5,288 nt of DNA from CAXBCP01 sp038120765 (GCA_038120765.1 JAYOMI010000162.1:1-5288), one strand, 5' to 3'. Positions 1-5,288 are shown, counted from the first letter of the stretch. Made by a program: numbers and translations. Notes: generated from the sequence alone by a model not told the origin.

Positions 1-1317
1 GGCCCGGGACCGGGAAATCGTTCTCGTCCAGCACCTGCAGATGTTCATTCACGGCGAGGCCGCCATCCGTTGTCATGATAAAAGAACAAACCGGACCCAG
101 CGCGACAAAAGGCGGCGTCAGGCAGGGGCGCCGGCTACCCTTCGCGTCCCCGGCATTGTAGTCGGCGACGGATTTTTCGAGCTTTGCCGGGTCCATGCCG
201 GTCTTTTTCGCCAGCTCCGCCAGGGTCTTCGCCTCGAAAGATAGGCGTAGGCGATGCCCGGCGCGGTGGAAATAAAGTTCGGCCACGCCCGGAATGTGGA
301 GGCGAGTTCCCCGTCCATCACCACGAACGCCTCGGCGTCGGGCTGGGCCGGCATGTGATCGGACGGCGAGGCGGTTTCGTCCGAAAACCGCTCGCCGTTG
401 CGGTTGATCAGCAGGGCGCCCTGCCGGTAGAGATCAAGGGACGGCATCAGGGCGGTCGTCAGGAATCCCATGACAAACGGCCGCAGCAGCCGCGCCGGCA
501 TGTTGTCGATCGACCATCTGACGAGCCGGGCGAGCCAGAGCCAGGGCGGCAGCCTGCGCACGAGGGTCGATTTCGCCGGCGGCCGGAAGCGGATTTCCGG
601 GCCCAGCGCCACATCGCCGTTGAGCACCCGGCCGCCGAGTTCGGTGACGGGATCATGCCAGTCCCCGGTGCTGGCATCGTTGAAAGGACCGATGCGGGCG
701 ACCTCGGGCGGCATATAGCGCTGCTTTAGTGCGGGATTGGCGGAAAAATCGCCGGCCGCGAGGATGACGCCCTTTTCCGCCGTCAGGCGTTCGCCGTTCA
801 CGATGACGCCGTTCACCCGTTTTTTCTCGACGATCAGGTTTTCCATCGGTGCGGAGGTGCGAATGTCGACGCCGAGTTTGCGCGCGCGTTTGCTCAGATG
901 ATGGATCAGCATCAGCGAATTTGGCAGGATGTTGTGCATGCGCGGCTGCGTATGGGGTGGTTCCGGCATCGGGCCATAGAAGACGAGGCCGAGGCCGAGC
1001 AGCCAGTCGAAGGTGGCCGGGGTATGATCGACCAGCAGGCGCCGCAGCTTCAGATTGTCCCGGCCTTTCAGGCGTTCGCCGTGAAACAGTTCCATATCGG
1101 CGTAGTGGTCGTCCGGGGTGTCGTAGATGTCGATGGCGCGCTGGTGCGGCGATGCGCTGGTCGTGATCGAGCCCACCGACCACGCTGTCGTGCCGCCGAG
1201 AGACGGGCTTTTCTCGATCATCAACGTGCGGGCGCCGTTTTCGGCAGCCGAGATCGCCGCGGCAAGCCCGGCGCTGCCGCTGCCGACCACAATGACGTCA
1301 AACGAGGTCGCTGGCAT
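1..1317 (-). pseudogene. FAD-dependent dehydrogenase (fumarate reductase/3-ketosteroid dehydrogenase-like), frameshifted, 3' end outside window
   Basis: Seen: the ATG at 1317-1315 opens a protein with a Rossmann FAD-binding motif GSGSAG (residues 12-17), an acidic residue ending the second strand (E35), GGTT (41-44), a GVILAAGDFS segment (183-192) and NRNGERFSDE (305-314). These are hallmarks of the FAD_binding_2 family, cytoplasmic flavoproteins that oxidise or reduce C-C bonds next to a carbonyl or carboxylate. The frame is intact to about residue 359 (near 241), then runs out of frame to a stop at 120-118. Shifting frame at about 236-243 restores family-like sequence to the window edge: FEAKTLAELAKKTGMDPAKL, then TTDGGLAVNEHLQVLD, the usual C-terminal GGL...VLD motif. 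One missing base explains this, so it is either a sequencing error or a recent pseudogene. The gene starts 13 bases after the cyclodeaminase-like gene, probably in one transcript. No strong ribosome binding site is seen. The substrate cannot be read from the sequence; tricarballylate, steroid and fumarate-type relatives are all possible. Confidence 0.85.
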
Positions 1318-1330
1318 TCCGCGTTGCTTT

Positions 1331-2320
1331 CTATGTCAGCCGGGCAGGCAGCTTCACCCGGTCGGGCACTTTGTGGCCCTTGTTCTGCGCCCGGGCGCGC
1401 TTGAGAACCTCGATGGCGAGGGCGAGATCGGAGAGCCCCATACCCATGGCCTTGAACAGCGTGACGTCCGCATCGTCCGGCCGGGTCTCATCCGCTGCGA
1501 TAACCGATGCGATGGTCCGCACCTCCTGCCAGGCGTCATCGTCGTCGCCGTAATGCGCCCGGAATTCGGTGGATAAATCCCGCACGCTGCGCAGGCTGTC
1601 GACGGCGATCAGGTCGGCGCGGTCGAACACGTCGTCGGTGAACTCGACCCTTGAGGGCACGATGGCGCCCATCGCGTTCAGGTGGCTGCCGCGGGCCAGC
1701 ATGTCGGCGGTCAGGAAAGCCTCGGTGGAATTGGTGATCAGCGTGACGATGGGCGTGTCGGTGACGGCTTCTTCCAGCCTATCGACCGGGCGCGTCGGAA
1801 TGCCGAGCTTTGCGGTAACGCTTTCGGCGAAGGAGCGCCGGGTGTCCGGGTTCCGGCTGGAAACGCGGACCTCTTTGAGGGGGCGCACCGCATGGACCGC
1901 GGCGATCTGGGGCAGGGACTGCTTGCCGGTGCCGACGATACCCATGTTGTCGGCGCCCGCGGCGGCAAGGCGTTTGGTGCCGACGCCGGTGACCGACGCC
2001 GTGCGCATCTGGCCGAGCGCCGTCGCCTCTATCACGGCGAGACAGGCGCCGTCTTCCATCGAAAAAAGCGTCATCGTGGTTTCGGATTTTCCCTGGACGT
2101 TTATCCAGGTCTTGAATCCGCAGATGCCTTCGCCCGCGACGGATGCCCCGATCGCGTGCATCGCGTCATTGGCGGCGACCATCAGATGGGTTTTCGGCAT
2201 GCTGGCCGCCATATCCCGCGCTTCGAGGGCGAGCGTTTTCTCGAGCGCGCCGATGGCTTCCGGAAGGCTGATCAGGCTCACGACGTCGGCTTCGGTCAGC
2301 CAGATCGGTTTGTCGGTCAT
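1331..2320 (-). CDS. Ornithine cyclodeaminase / mu-crystallin family protein
   Basis: A complete 329-residue protein, the usual length for the family (about 310-350). Seen: K70 in GFKTW, the family hallmark R106-T-A in QMRTASVTG, a dinucleotide-binding GTGKQ (130-134) after a hydrophobic strand, SSRNPDTRR (about 154-162) closing the Rossmann unit, NAMGA followed by DVFDRADLIAVDS, and a C-terminal LFKAMGMGLSDLALA. Known of the family: cytoplasmic NAD(P)-dependent enzymes including ornithine cyclodeaminase, alanine dehydrogenase, ketimine reductases and opine-type dehydrogenases, so the name does not fix the reaction. The ATG at 2320 is chosen because the N-terminus starts at the normal place and there is no plausible in-frame start just upstream. 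No Shine-Dalgarno sequence precedes it (ACCTCCCA lies there instead). It is the first gene of the minus-strand pair and divergent from the TRAP operon, so it may act on an imported amino or imino acid (inference). Confidence 0.9.
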   Translation of the reverse strand: MTDKPIWLTEADVVSLISLPEAIGALEKTLALEARDMAASMPKTHLMVAANDAMHAIGASVAGEGICGFKTWINVQGKSETTMTLFSMEDGACLAVIEATALGQMRTASVTGVGTKRLAAAGADNMGIVGTGKQSLPQIAAVHAVRPLKEVRVSSRNPDTRRSFAESVTAKLGIPTRPVDRLEEAVTDTPIVTLITNSTEAFLTADMLARGSHLNAMGAIVPSRVEFTDDVFDRADLIAVDSLRSVRDLSTEFRAHYGDDDDAWQEVRTIASVIAADETRPDDADVTLFKAMGMGLSDLALAIEVLKRARAQNKGHKVPDRVKLPARLT

Positions 2321-2352
2321 TGGGAGGTTCTGTGTCTGATTGCAATTCAGGC

Positions 2353-2381
2353 ATTGTAGCGTAGCGGCGCCGCGATGAGAA
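2353..2381 (-). promoter_or_regulatory. Candidate sigma70-type promoter for the minus-strand cyclodeaminase-flavoprotein pair
   Basis: On the minus strand TTCTCA (2381-2376) and TACAAT (2358-2353) are separated by exactly 17 bases. They match 4/6 and 5/6 positions of the consensus -35 and -10 boxes. Transcription would begin near 2346, giving a leader of roughly 26 bases before the ATG at 2320. This is pattern matching by eye with no experimental support. Confidence 0.45.
2364..2373. repeat. 10-bp perfect palindrome in the promoter spacer
   Basis: GCGGCGCCGC reads the same on both strands and lies wholly between the candidate -35 and -10 boxes of the minus-strand promoter, a position where a repressor or activator could bind. 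In such GC-rich DNA a palindrome of this size can occur by chance, and no regulator gene lies in the window to pair with it. Confidence 0.35.
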
Positions 2382-2397
2382 ATGCGGCGACTTGCCC

Positions 2398-2413
2398 CGG
2401 CGGGCGTCCGCCG
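2398..2413. repeat. GC-rich hairpin in the divergent intergenic region
   Basis: CGGCGG (2398-2403) and CCGCCG (2408-2413) form a perfect 6-bp inverted repeat around a four-base loop. An A-rich stretch (AAAAGTAAAA) follows on the plus strand. No T tract follows on the plus strand, and on the minus strand the T-rich side precedes the stem, so it is not a classical intrinsic terminator in either direction. It lies upstream of the minus-strand promoter candidate and upstream of the small plus-strand ORF. Role unknown. Confidence 0.3.
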
Positions 2414-2447
2414 AAAAGTAAAATCACGGGCATCGGGGGCTTAAGAC

Positions 2448-2615
2448 ATGGATGCGTGCTGGCAACCGGATCCTCACAGGGCACTGGTTCTTGAAGGCCG
2501 GACCGAAGGGTATTTTCTCGTCGGCGGGCTGATGAAATGGTCGATAGGGCACTGCCTGAACGGCCCGGTGGACGGCGCCCGGTATCTCAAACGTGTGTTT
2601 GATAGACTGGTGTGA
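2448..2615 (+). CDS. Possible small protein of 55 residues, unrecognised
   Basis: An ATG at 2448-2450, three bases after an in-frame TAA (2442-2444), opens a 55-codon frame ending in TGA at 2613-2615. The protein begins MDACWQPDP. It has a hydrophobic middle (GYFLVGGLMKW, about residues 21-31), two cysteines (C4 and C39) and a basic, amphipathic-looking end (ARYLKRVFDRLV). A G-rich stretch, GGGGGC, sits seven bases before the ATG and could serve as a weak ribosome binding site. About two thirds of third positions are G or C, which I judge lower than in the flanking genes, and codons rare in such genomes (AGG, AGA, ATA, CCT) occur. I do not recognise a family. It could be a real small protein, the relic of a longer gene, or a chance frame. 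It is co-directional with the TRAP genes and ends 112 bases before dctP. Confidence 0.35.
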   Translation: MDACWQPDPHRALVLEGRTEGYFLVGGLMKWSIGHCLNGPVDGARYLKRVFDRLV

Positions 2616-2629
2616 CCCGATTTCTCTAA

Positions 2630-2658
2630 TTGTATCAATCGCTTTGGGTCGCTAAAGT
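2630..2658 (+). promoter_or_regulatory. Weak candidate promoter for the TRAP operon
   Basis: TTGTAT (2630-2635) and TAAAGT (2653-2658) are spaced by 17 bases and match 3/6 and 4/6 consensus -35 and -10 positions. They lie in the A/T-richer stretch upstream of dctP, giving a leader of about 60 bases. The match is poor. An activator-dependent or sigma54 promoter is equally possible, though I see no clear GG-N10-GC pair. Confidence 0.25.
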
Positions 2659-2687
2659 CCTCTTCACAACACTGGAGACAACCGGTG

Positions 2688-2711
2688 ATGAAACGTCGTG
2701 AATATTTATGA
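2688..2711 (+). other. Seven-codon leader mini-ORF upstream of dctP
   Basis: ATG at 2688-2690 begins the peptide MKRREYL followed by TGA at 2709-2711, ending 16 bases before the dctP start codon. A GGAG (2674-2677) lies ten bases before its ATG, a workable Shine-Dalgarno spacing. The peptide resembles the start of a twin-arginine signal peptide (RR followed by an aromatic residue and Leu), a common way for TRAP binding proteins to begin. It is too short to be certain it is translated. Confidence 0.25.
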
Positions 2712-2714
2712 TTT

Positions 2715-2720
2715 GGGAGA
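2715..2720 (+). promoter_or_regulatory. Ribosome binding site deciding the dctP start
   Basis: GGGAGA sits seven bases before the ATG at 2728. It supports that ATG over the in-frame GTG at 2698, which would add ten residues ahead of the signal peptide and place this Shine-Dalgarno sequence inside the coding region. Confidence 0.7.
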
Positions 2721-2727
2721 AATCAGA

Positions 2728-3771
2728 ATGACCAAGAAAACCTATTCGTCCGTTCTCGCGGCCACGGCCGTCGCCGCTGCGGCGATGGTTGCCGTGCCGG
2801 CGTACACGCAGGCGGAAACGCTGCGGATGCATACCTTTATTCCCCCGGTTGCAAACCCGGCCAAGACCTTCCTCATCCCGTGGGCGGAGAAGATCGCGAA
2901 AGATTCCGGCGGCGCGCTCAAAATCCAGCCTTTCTGGGCGATGCAGCTTGGCGGCAAGGCGCCGCAGCTGCTCGACCAGGCGCGTGACGGCGTTGTCGAT
3001 ATCGTCTGGACCCTGCCTGGCTTTACGCCCGGCCGCATGCCGCGTGTCGAGCCGTTCGAACTGCCCTTCGTGCACAGGGACGCCTTGTCGACGACGCTGG
3101 CGCTGCAGGATTTCGGCGACAAATATCTCGCACCGGACATGAAGGGCTACAAGCCGCTGCTGGTTCACGCACATGCGGGCTTCCTGTTCCAGACCAAGAA
3201 ACCCATCACGAAGATGTCCGACATCAAGGGGATGAAGCTGCGTGCGGCTTCGCGCGGCGGTGTCTGGCTCCTGAACGCTCTGGGGGCGACCGGTATCGGT
3301 CTGCCGTTGCCGCAGATTCCGGCCGCGCTTTCCAAGGGTGTCATCGACGGCGTCACATTGCCCTATGAGATCGCCCCGGCCGTCAAAACGCCTGATCTGG
3401 TGAGCCATTTCTCGACCCTGGCCGGCGATCAGCCGCGTCTCGGCACGAACGTCTTCACGTTCCTGATGAACGAGAACAGCTACAACAAGCTGCCGAAAAA
3501 CCTTCAGGCGGTCATCGACAAGAACGCCGGTCGCAACATCGCGAAGATGGCGGGCCAGAACTGGGAAGATATCGAGGCCCCCGGTCTCGCGGTCGTGAAA
3601 TCTAAGAAGAAGAACCAGTTCCACACGATTCCCGCCGACGAGGTCGCCAAGATGAAAGCGGCGGCTCAGCCGGTGTTCGAGCGCTGGTTTGCCGAAATGA
3701 AGAAGATCAATGTCGATGGACCGGCCCTGCTGTCCGATGCCCGCGACATGATCGCCAAGTACTCCAAGTAA
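2728..3771 (+). CDS. dctP: TRAP transporter solute-binding protein, DctP family
   Basis: A 347-residue periplasmic binding protein that captures the substrate, usually a carboxylate, and delivers it to the DctQM membrane complex. Seen: a Sec-type signal peptide with KK at 3-4, an Ala/Val-rich core (about 9-23) and a likely cut after AYTQA (residue 29), leaving mature ETLRMHTF. Family features follow: PWAEKI (51-56), the GRMPRVEPFELPF block (102-114), and KGMKLRAAS (168-175), whose R172 matches the conserved arginine that salt-bridges the substrate carboxylate in DctP-type proteins. LSKGVIDG (201-208) and LPYEIAP (211-217) follow. It is the first gene of the plus-strand operon, about 194 bases (plus the unresolved gap) before dctQ, with a strong hairpin seven bases after the stop. 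It belongs to the DctP rather than the TAXI type. The substrate is not evident; dicarboxylates, keto acids, amino-acid derivatives and aromatic acids are all bound by relatives. Confidence 0.93.
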   Translation: MTKKTYSSVLAATAVAAAAMVAVPAYTQAETLRMHTFIPPVANPAKTFLIPWAEKIAKDSGGALKIQPFWAMQLGGKAPQLLDQARDGVVDIVWTLPGFTPGRMPRVEPFELPFVHRDALSTTLALQDFGDKYLAPDMKGYKPLLVHAHAGFLFQTKKPITKMSDIKGMKLRAASRGGVWLLNALGATGIGLPLPQIPAALSKGVIDGVTLPYEIAPAVKTPDLVSHFSTLAGDQPRLGTNVFTFLMNENSYNKLPKNLQAVIDKNAGRNIAKMAGQNWEDIEAPGLAVVKSKKKNQFHTIPADEVAKMKAAAQPVFERWFAEMKKINVDGPALLSDARDMIAKYSK

Positions 3772-3777
3772 ACGGGT

Positions 3778-3809
3778 GTCCGGGCCGGTCATGAACGACC
3801 GGCCCGGAC
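3778..3809 (+). terminator. Perfect 13-bp hairpin after dctP (probable partial terminator or mRNA stabiliser)
   Basis: Positions 3778-3790 and 3797-3809 are perfect reverse complements (GTCCGGGCCGGTC / GACCGGCCCGGAC) around the six-base loop ATGAAC, starting seven bases after the dctP stop. No T tract follows, so it is not a textbook intrinsic terminator. In binding-protein transporter operons, such a stem between the binding-protein and permease genes often raises binding-protein mRNA relative to the permeases by blocking 3' decay or causing partial termination. That role is inferred here. Confidence 0.6.
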
Positions 3810-3822
3810 TCCGATCCCACGA
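3780..3822 (+). repeat. Upstream copy of an imperfect ~43-base direct repeat
   Basis: It begins CCGGGCCGGT (3780-3789) and ends CCCGGACTCCGATCC (3803-3817) followed by CACGA. The same two blocks recur at 3903-3912 and 3927-3941. This copy includes most of the perfect hairpin and abuts the N gap. Confidence 0.6.
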
Positions 3823-3832
3823 NNNNNNNNNN
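3823..3832. other. Assembly gap (10 Ns)
   Basis: Ten undetermined bases sit between the post-dctP hairpin and the C-rich tract. A round run of ten is typical of a scaffolding placeholder, so the true distance may differ and further repeat copies could be missing. Confidence 0.95.
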
Positions 3833-3842
3833 ATGGGCTTTG

Positions 3843-3902
3843 CCCCGCCCCTGGTGCCCGTGCCCCGCCACTTGACCCCCACGCACCCCCTCTACGGGGG
3901 GG
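3843..3902. repeat. C-rich tract with quadruplex potential on the minus strand
   Basis: C runs at 3843-3846, 3848-3851, 3857-3859, 3863-3866, 3876-3880 and 3886-3890 are followed by a G run at 3896-3902. Read on the minus strand, the first four are G tracts of at least three with loops of 3, 5 and 1 bases, fitting the usual G3+N1-7 pattern. TGCCCCGCC occurs twice, 20 bases apart (3841 and 3861). The last C run can pair with the G run across the loop TCTAC. No coding frame here is credible. Confidence 0.5.
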
Positions 3903-3946
3903 CCGGGCCGGTAATACACCGCCCGCCCCGGACTCCGATCCAACGA
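3903..3946 (+). repeat. Downstream, degenerate copy of the hairpin repeat
   Basis: It shares CCGGGCCGGT (3903-3912) and CCCGGACTCCGATCC (3927-3941) plus ACGA with the unit at 3780-3822, but the middle differs. Its own stem is imperfect: CGGT (3909-3912) with ACCG (3918-3921), a bulged C at 3908, then CGGG with CCCG. It ends about 20 bases before the dctQ start codon, so it would lie in the dctQ leader. Confidence 0.55.
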
Positions 3947-3965
3947 CGGAATTTGATTCAGGGAT

Positions 3966-4535
3966 ATGGCCGAAGGTCTGAGCAATATCGCGCGGCCCAC
4001 CGATCCGGTGGGGCGTGTTCTCTATAATGTTTCCCGCATTCTGGCGCTCGCGGGGGGGATACTGCTCTGCGGGATGGCGCTGCTGACGACGATCAGCGTG
4101 ACCGGGCGTTCCCTGTTCCTGTCCCCCATACCCGGCGATTTCGAACTTGTTGCGATCGGCACGGGGCTTTCTGTGTTTGCGTTCCTGCCATGGTGCCAGA
4201 TGAACCGCGGCAACGTGCTGGTTGATTTCTTCATGGTGCTGGCACCGGTCCGGGCGAAGACGACCTGCGACGTCATCGGCGGCATTTTCTATCTCATTAT
4301 CGCCACCGTGCTGACCTGGCGGATGATCTATGGCGGTCTCGATATGTACAACTACGACGAAATGTCGATGACCATCAATTTCCCGCGCTGGACGACCTTC
4401 CCGCCGTCGATCCTGATGATGGCTTTTCTGGTCGTCGTTGTGGCCTATACGGTGTGGCGCAGCATTCAGGAAACGCGGGAGGGCCGCTTCTTCGACGAAG
4501 TCGAGGAAGATCCAACCAGCCAGCAGTGGAAATAG
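3966..4535 (+). CDS. dctQ: TRAP transporter small membrane subunit, DctQ family
   Basis: A 189-residue inner-membrane protein with four hydrophobic segments at about 23-45, 59-78, 102-122 and 144-164, the family's usual topology and length. Seen family features: the GDFELVAIGTGLSVF segment (57-71) and the polar loop QMNRGNVLVDF (78-88), matching the conserved R-G-N/H-hydrophobic-V-D pattern after the second helix. DctQ partners DctM in the sodium-driven import complex. The ATG at 3966 is chosen because it opens the normal N-terminal extension before helix 1. AGGG lies only two bases before it, which is too close, so the ribosome binding site is poor and translation may depend on upstream reading or on the repeat-bearing leader. 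The C-terminus is acidic and ends four bases before dctM. Confidence 0.93.
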   Translation: MAEGLSNIARPTDPVGRVLYNVSRILALAGGILLCGMALLTTISVTGRSLFLSPIPGDFELVAIGTGLSVFAFLPWCQMNRGNVLVDFFMVLAPVRAKTTCDVIGGIFYLIIATVLTWRMIYGGLDMYNYDEMSMTINFPRWTTFPPSILMMAFLVVVVAYTVWRSIQETREGRFFDEVEEDPTSQQWK

Positions 4536-4539
4536 TTAA

Positions 4540-5288
4540 ATGGATGGCCTGACAATCGGGATGATCGGCTTCGGCGTGATGCTCGTGCTGCTGGCCGTCC
4601 GCGTACCGATCGGGATTGCGATGCTGACGGTCGGCATGGTGGGCTACGTTTCCATTGCCGGAGAAGTCGCCCTGTTCAGCTACCTGAAGACAGAGACCTA
4701 CTGGCGGTTTACGGCGGAAACCCTGTCCGTGGTGCCGCTCTTTATCCTCATGGGGCAGTTTGCGGCGAAGGCGGGTTTGAGTTCCGCCCTGTTCAAGGCG
4801 GCGAATTCCTGGCTGGGTCAGTTTCGCGGCGGGATCGCGATGGCGGCCGTCGGCGGCTGCGCAGGTTTCGGCGCGATCACCGGCTCGTCGCTGGCCACCG
4901 CGGCGACGATGGGGCAGGTGGCCCTGCCGGAACTGCGCAAGTACAATTATTCCGGCGCCCTGGCGACTGGGTCGCTCGCGGCCGGCGGTACGCTGGGTAT
5001 CCTGATCCCGCCGTCGGTTGTCTTGATTATCTACGCCGTGATGGTCGAGGCAAACGTTGCCACGCTGTTCCAGGCGGCCTTTATCCCCGGCGTTATGGCC
5101 GCGCTCGGCTATCTCCTGGCGATCGCCATCGTGGTCCGCGTTTATCCGGAATCGGGGCCTGCCGGCCCGCGGACGACATTTGCGGCAAAATGGCAGGCCA
5201 TCGTCGATATCTGGCCGGTGCTGGTGATTTTCCTGCTGGTGATGGGCGGTATCTATATAGGTATATTCACCCCCACAGAGGGCGCCGG
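4540..5288 (+). CDS. dctM: TRAP transporter large membrane subunit, DctM family (3' truncated by window)
   Basis: An ATG at 4540, four bases after the dctQ stop, opens a frame that runs through the window end with 249 complete codons. Family members have roughly 425-430 residues, so a bit over half is present. Seen: VPLFILMG (65-72), the strongly conserved GCAGFGAITGSS (106-117) and TAATMG (120-125), LATGSLAAGGTLGILIPPS (141-159), and TPTEGA (244-249) at the cut. DctM is the multi-helix channel subunit that couples sodium entry to substrate import from DctP. The tight spacing to dctQ suggests translational coupling; only a weak GGA (4528-4530) precedes it. No break is seen in the visible part; the missing end is due to the window boundary. 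Confidence 0.94.
   Translation, partial: MDGLTIGMIGFGVMLVLLAVRVPIGIAMLTVGMVGYVSIAGEVALFSYLKTETYWRFTAETLSVVPLFILMGQFAAKAGLSSALFKAANSWLGQFRGGIAMAAVGGCAGFGAITGSSLATAATMGQVALPELRKYNYSGALATGSLAAGGTLGILIPPSVVLIIYAVMVEANVATLFQAAFIPGVMAALGYLLAIAIVVRVYPESGPAGPRTTFAAKWQAIVDIWPVLVIFLLVMGGIYIGIFTPTEGA

Larger units (their letters stand above)
2321..2727. other. Divergent intergenic region
   Basis: This 407-base stretch separates the minus-strand enzyme pair from the plus-strand TRAP operon. It contains the minus-strand promoter candidate, the palindrome, the hairpin, the 55-codon ORF, a weak plus-strand promoter candidate and a seven-codon mini-ORF. The last roughly 110 bases (after 2615) are visibly more A/T-rich than the rest of the window, as expected of a promoter and leader. 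No tRNA, riboswitch or insertion sequence is apparent. Confidence 0.7.

Noticed and set aside
1331..2320. Assignment as the cyclodeaminase homologue of an ectoine-degradation cluster with its TRAP system
   Set aside because: None of the other ectoine-degradation genes is present and the family is functionally broad, so a specific name is not supported.
1569..2339. Plus-strand open frame of 256 codons opposite the cyclodeaminase-like gene
   Set aside because: The minus strand encodes a full-length, motif-complete family member. The opposing frame is Ser/Arg/Ala-rich with no motifs, typical of a shadow.
2398..2413. Hairpin read as an intrinsic terminator
   Set aside because: No T tract follows it on either strand and no gene ends at it.
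2698..2727. GTG start ten codons upstream for dctP
   Set aside because: It would put extra residues ahead of a normal signal peptide and has no good ribosome binding site, while GGGAGA is well placed for the ATG at 2728.
2635..3882. Long minus-strand open frame of 415 codons antisense to dctP
   Set aside because: It overlaps a clear DctP gene, reads through the N gap, begins in the C-rich tract and has no recognisable domain; it is a high-GC shadow frame.
3776..4027. Short coding frame across the dctP-dctQ gap
   Set aside because: It spans the Ns, overlaps dctQ, is Pro/Arg-rich low-complexity sequence, and coincides with repeats and hairpins.

Overview
This GC-rich window looks like a draft or metagenome-derived contig from a proteobacterium, most plausibly an alphaproteobacterium. 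That is inferred from base composition, strong G/C preference at third codon positions, and a TRAP transporter set next to catabolic enzymes. Two features point to draft quality: a run of ten Ns at 3823-3832 and a frameshift in the first gene.

The layout is two divergent gene blocks around an intergenic region of about 400 bases. On the minus strand (2320 to 1), an ornithine cyclodeaminase/mu-crystallin family protein is followed 13 bases later by an FAD-dependent dehydrogenase of the fumarate reductase / 3-ketosteroid dehydrogenase type. The flavoprotein reading frame is broken near 236-243 and its 3' end lies outside the window. On the plus strand (2728 to 5288) is a complete-order TRAP transporter: the periplasmic binding protein DctP, the small membrane subunit DctQ, and the large membrane subunit DctM, which is cut by the window edge.

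The divergent intergenic region (2321-2727) holds a good candidate sigma70-type promoter for the minus-strand pair with a 10-bp palindrome in its spacer, a GC-rich hairpin, a possible 55-residue ORF (2448-2615), a weak promoter candidate for the TRAP operon, and a seven-codon mini-ORF just before dctP. The dctP-dctQ gap (3772-3965) is odd. It has a perfect 13-bp hairpin, the N gap, a C-rich tract with quadruplex potential on the minus strand, and a second degenerate copy of the hairpin unit.

A working interpretation (inference) is that the TRAP system imports an organic anion, and that the cyclodeaminase-like NAD(P)-binding enzyme and the flavoprotein act on it or a derivative. Nothing in the sequence fixes the substrate. 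All main genes belong to known families. I see no convincing undescribed system; the most worthwhile leads are the 55-codon ORF and the repeated hairpin structure around the assembly gap.
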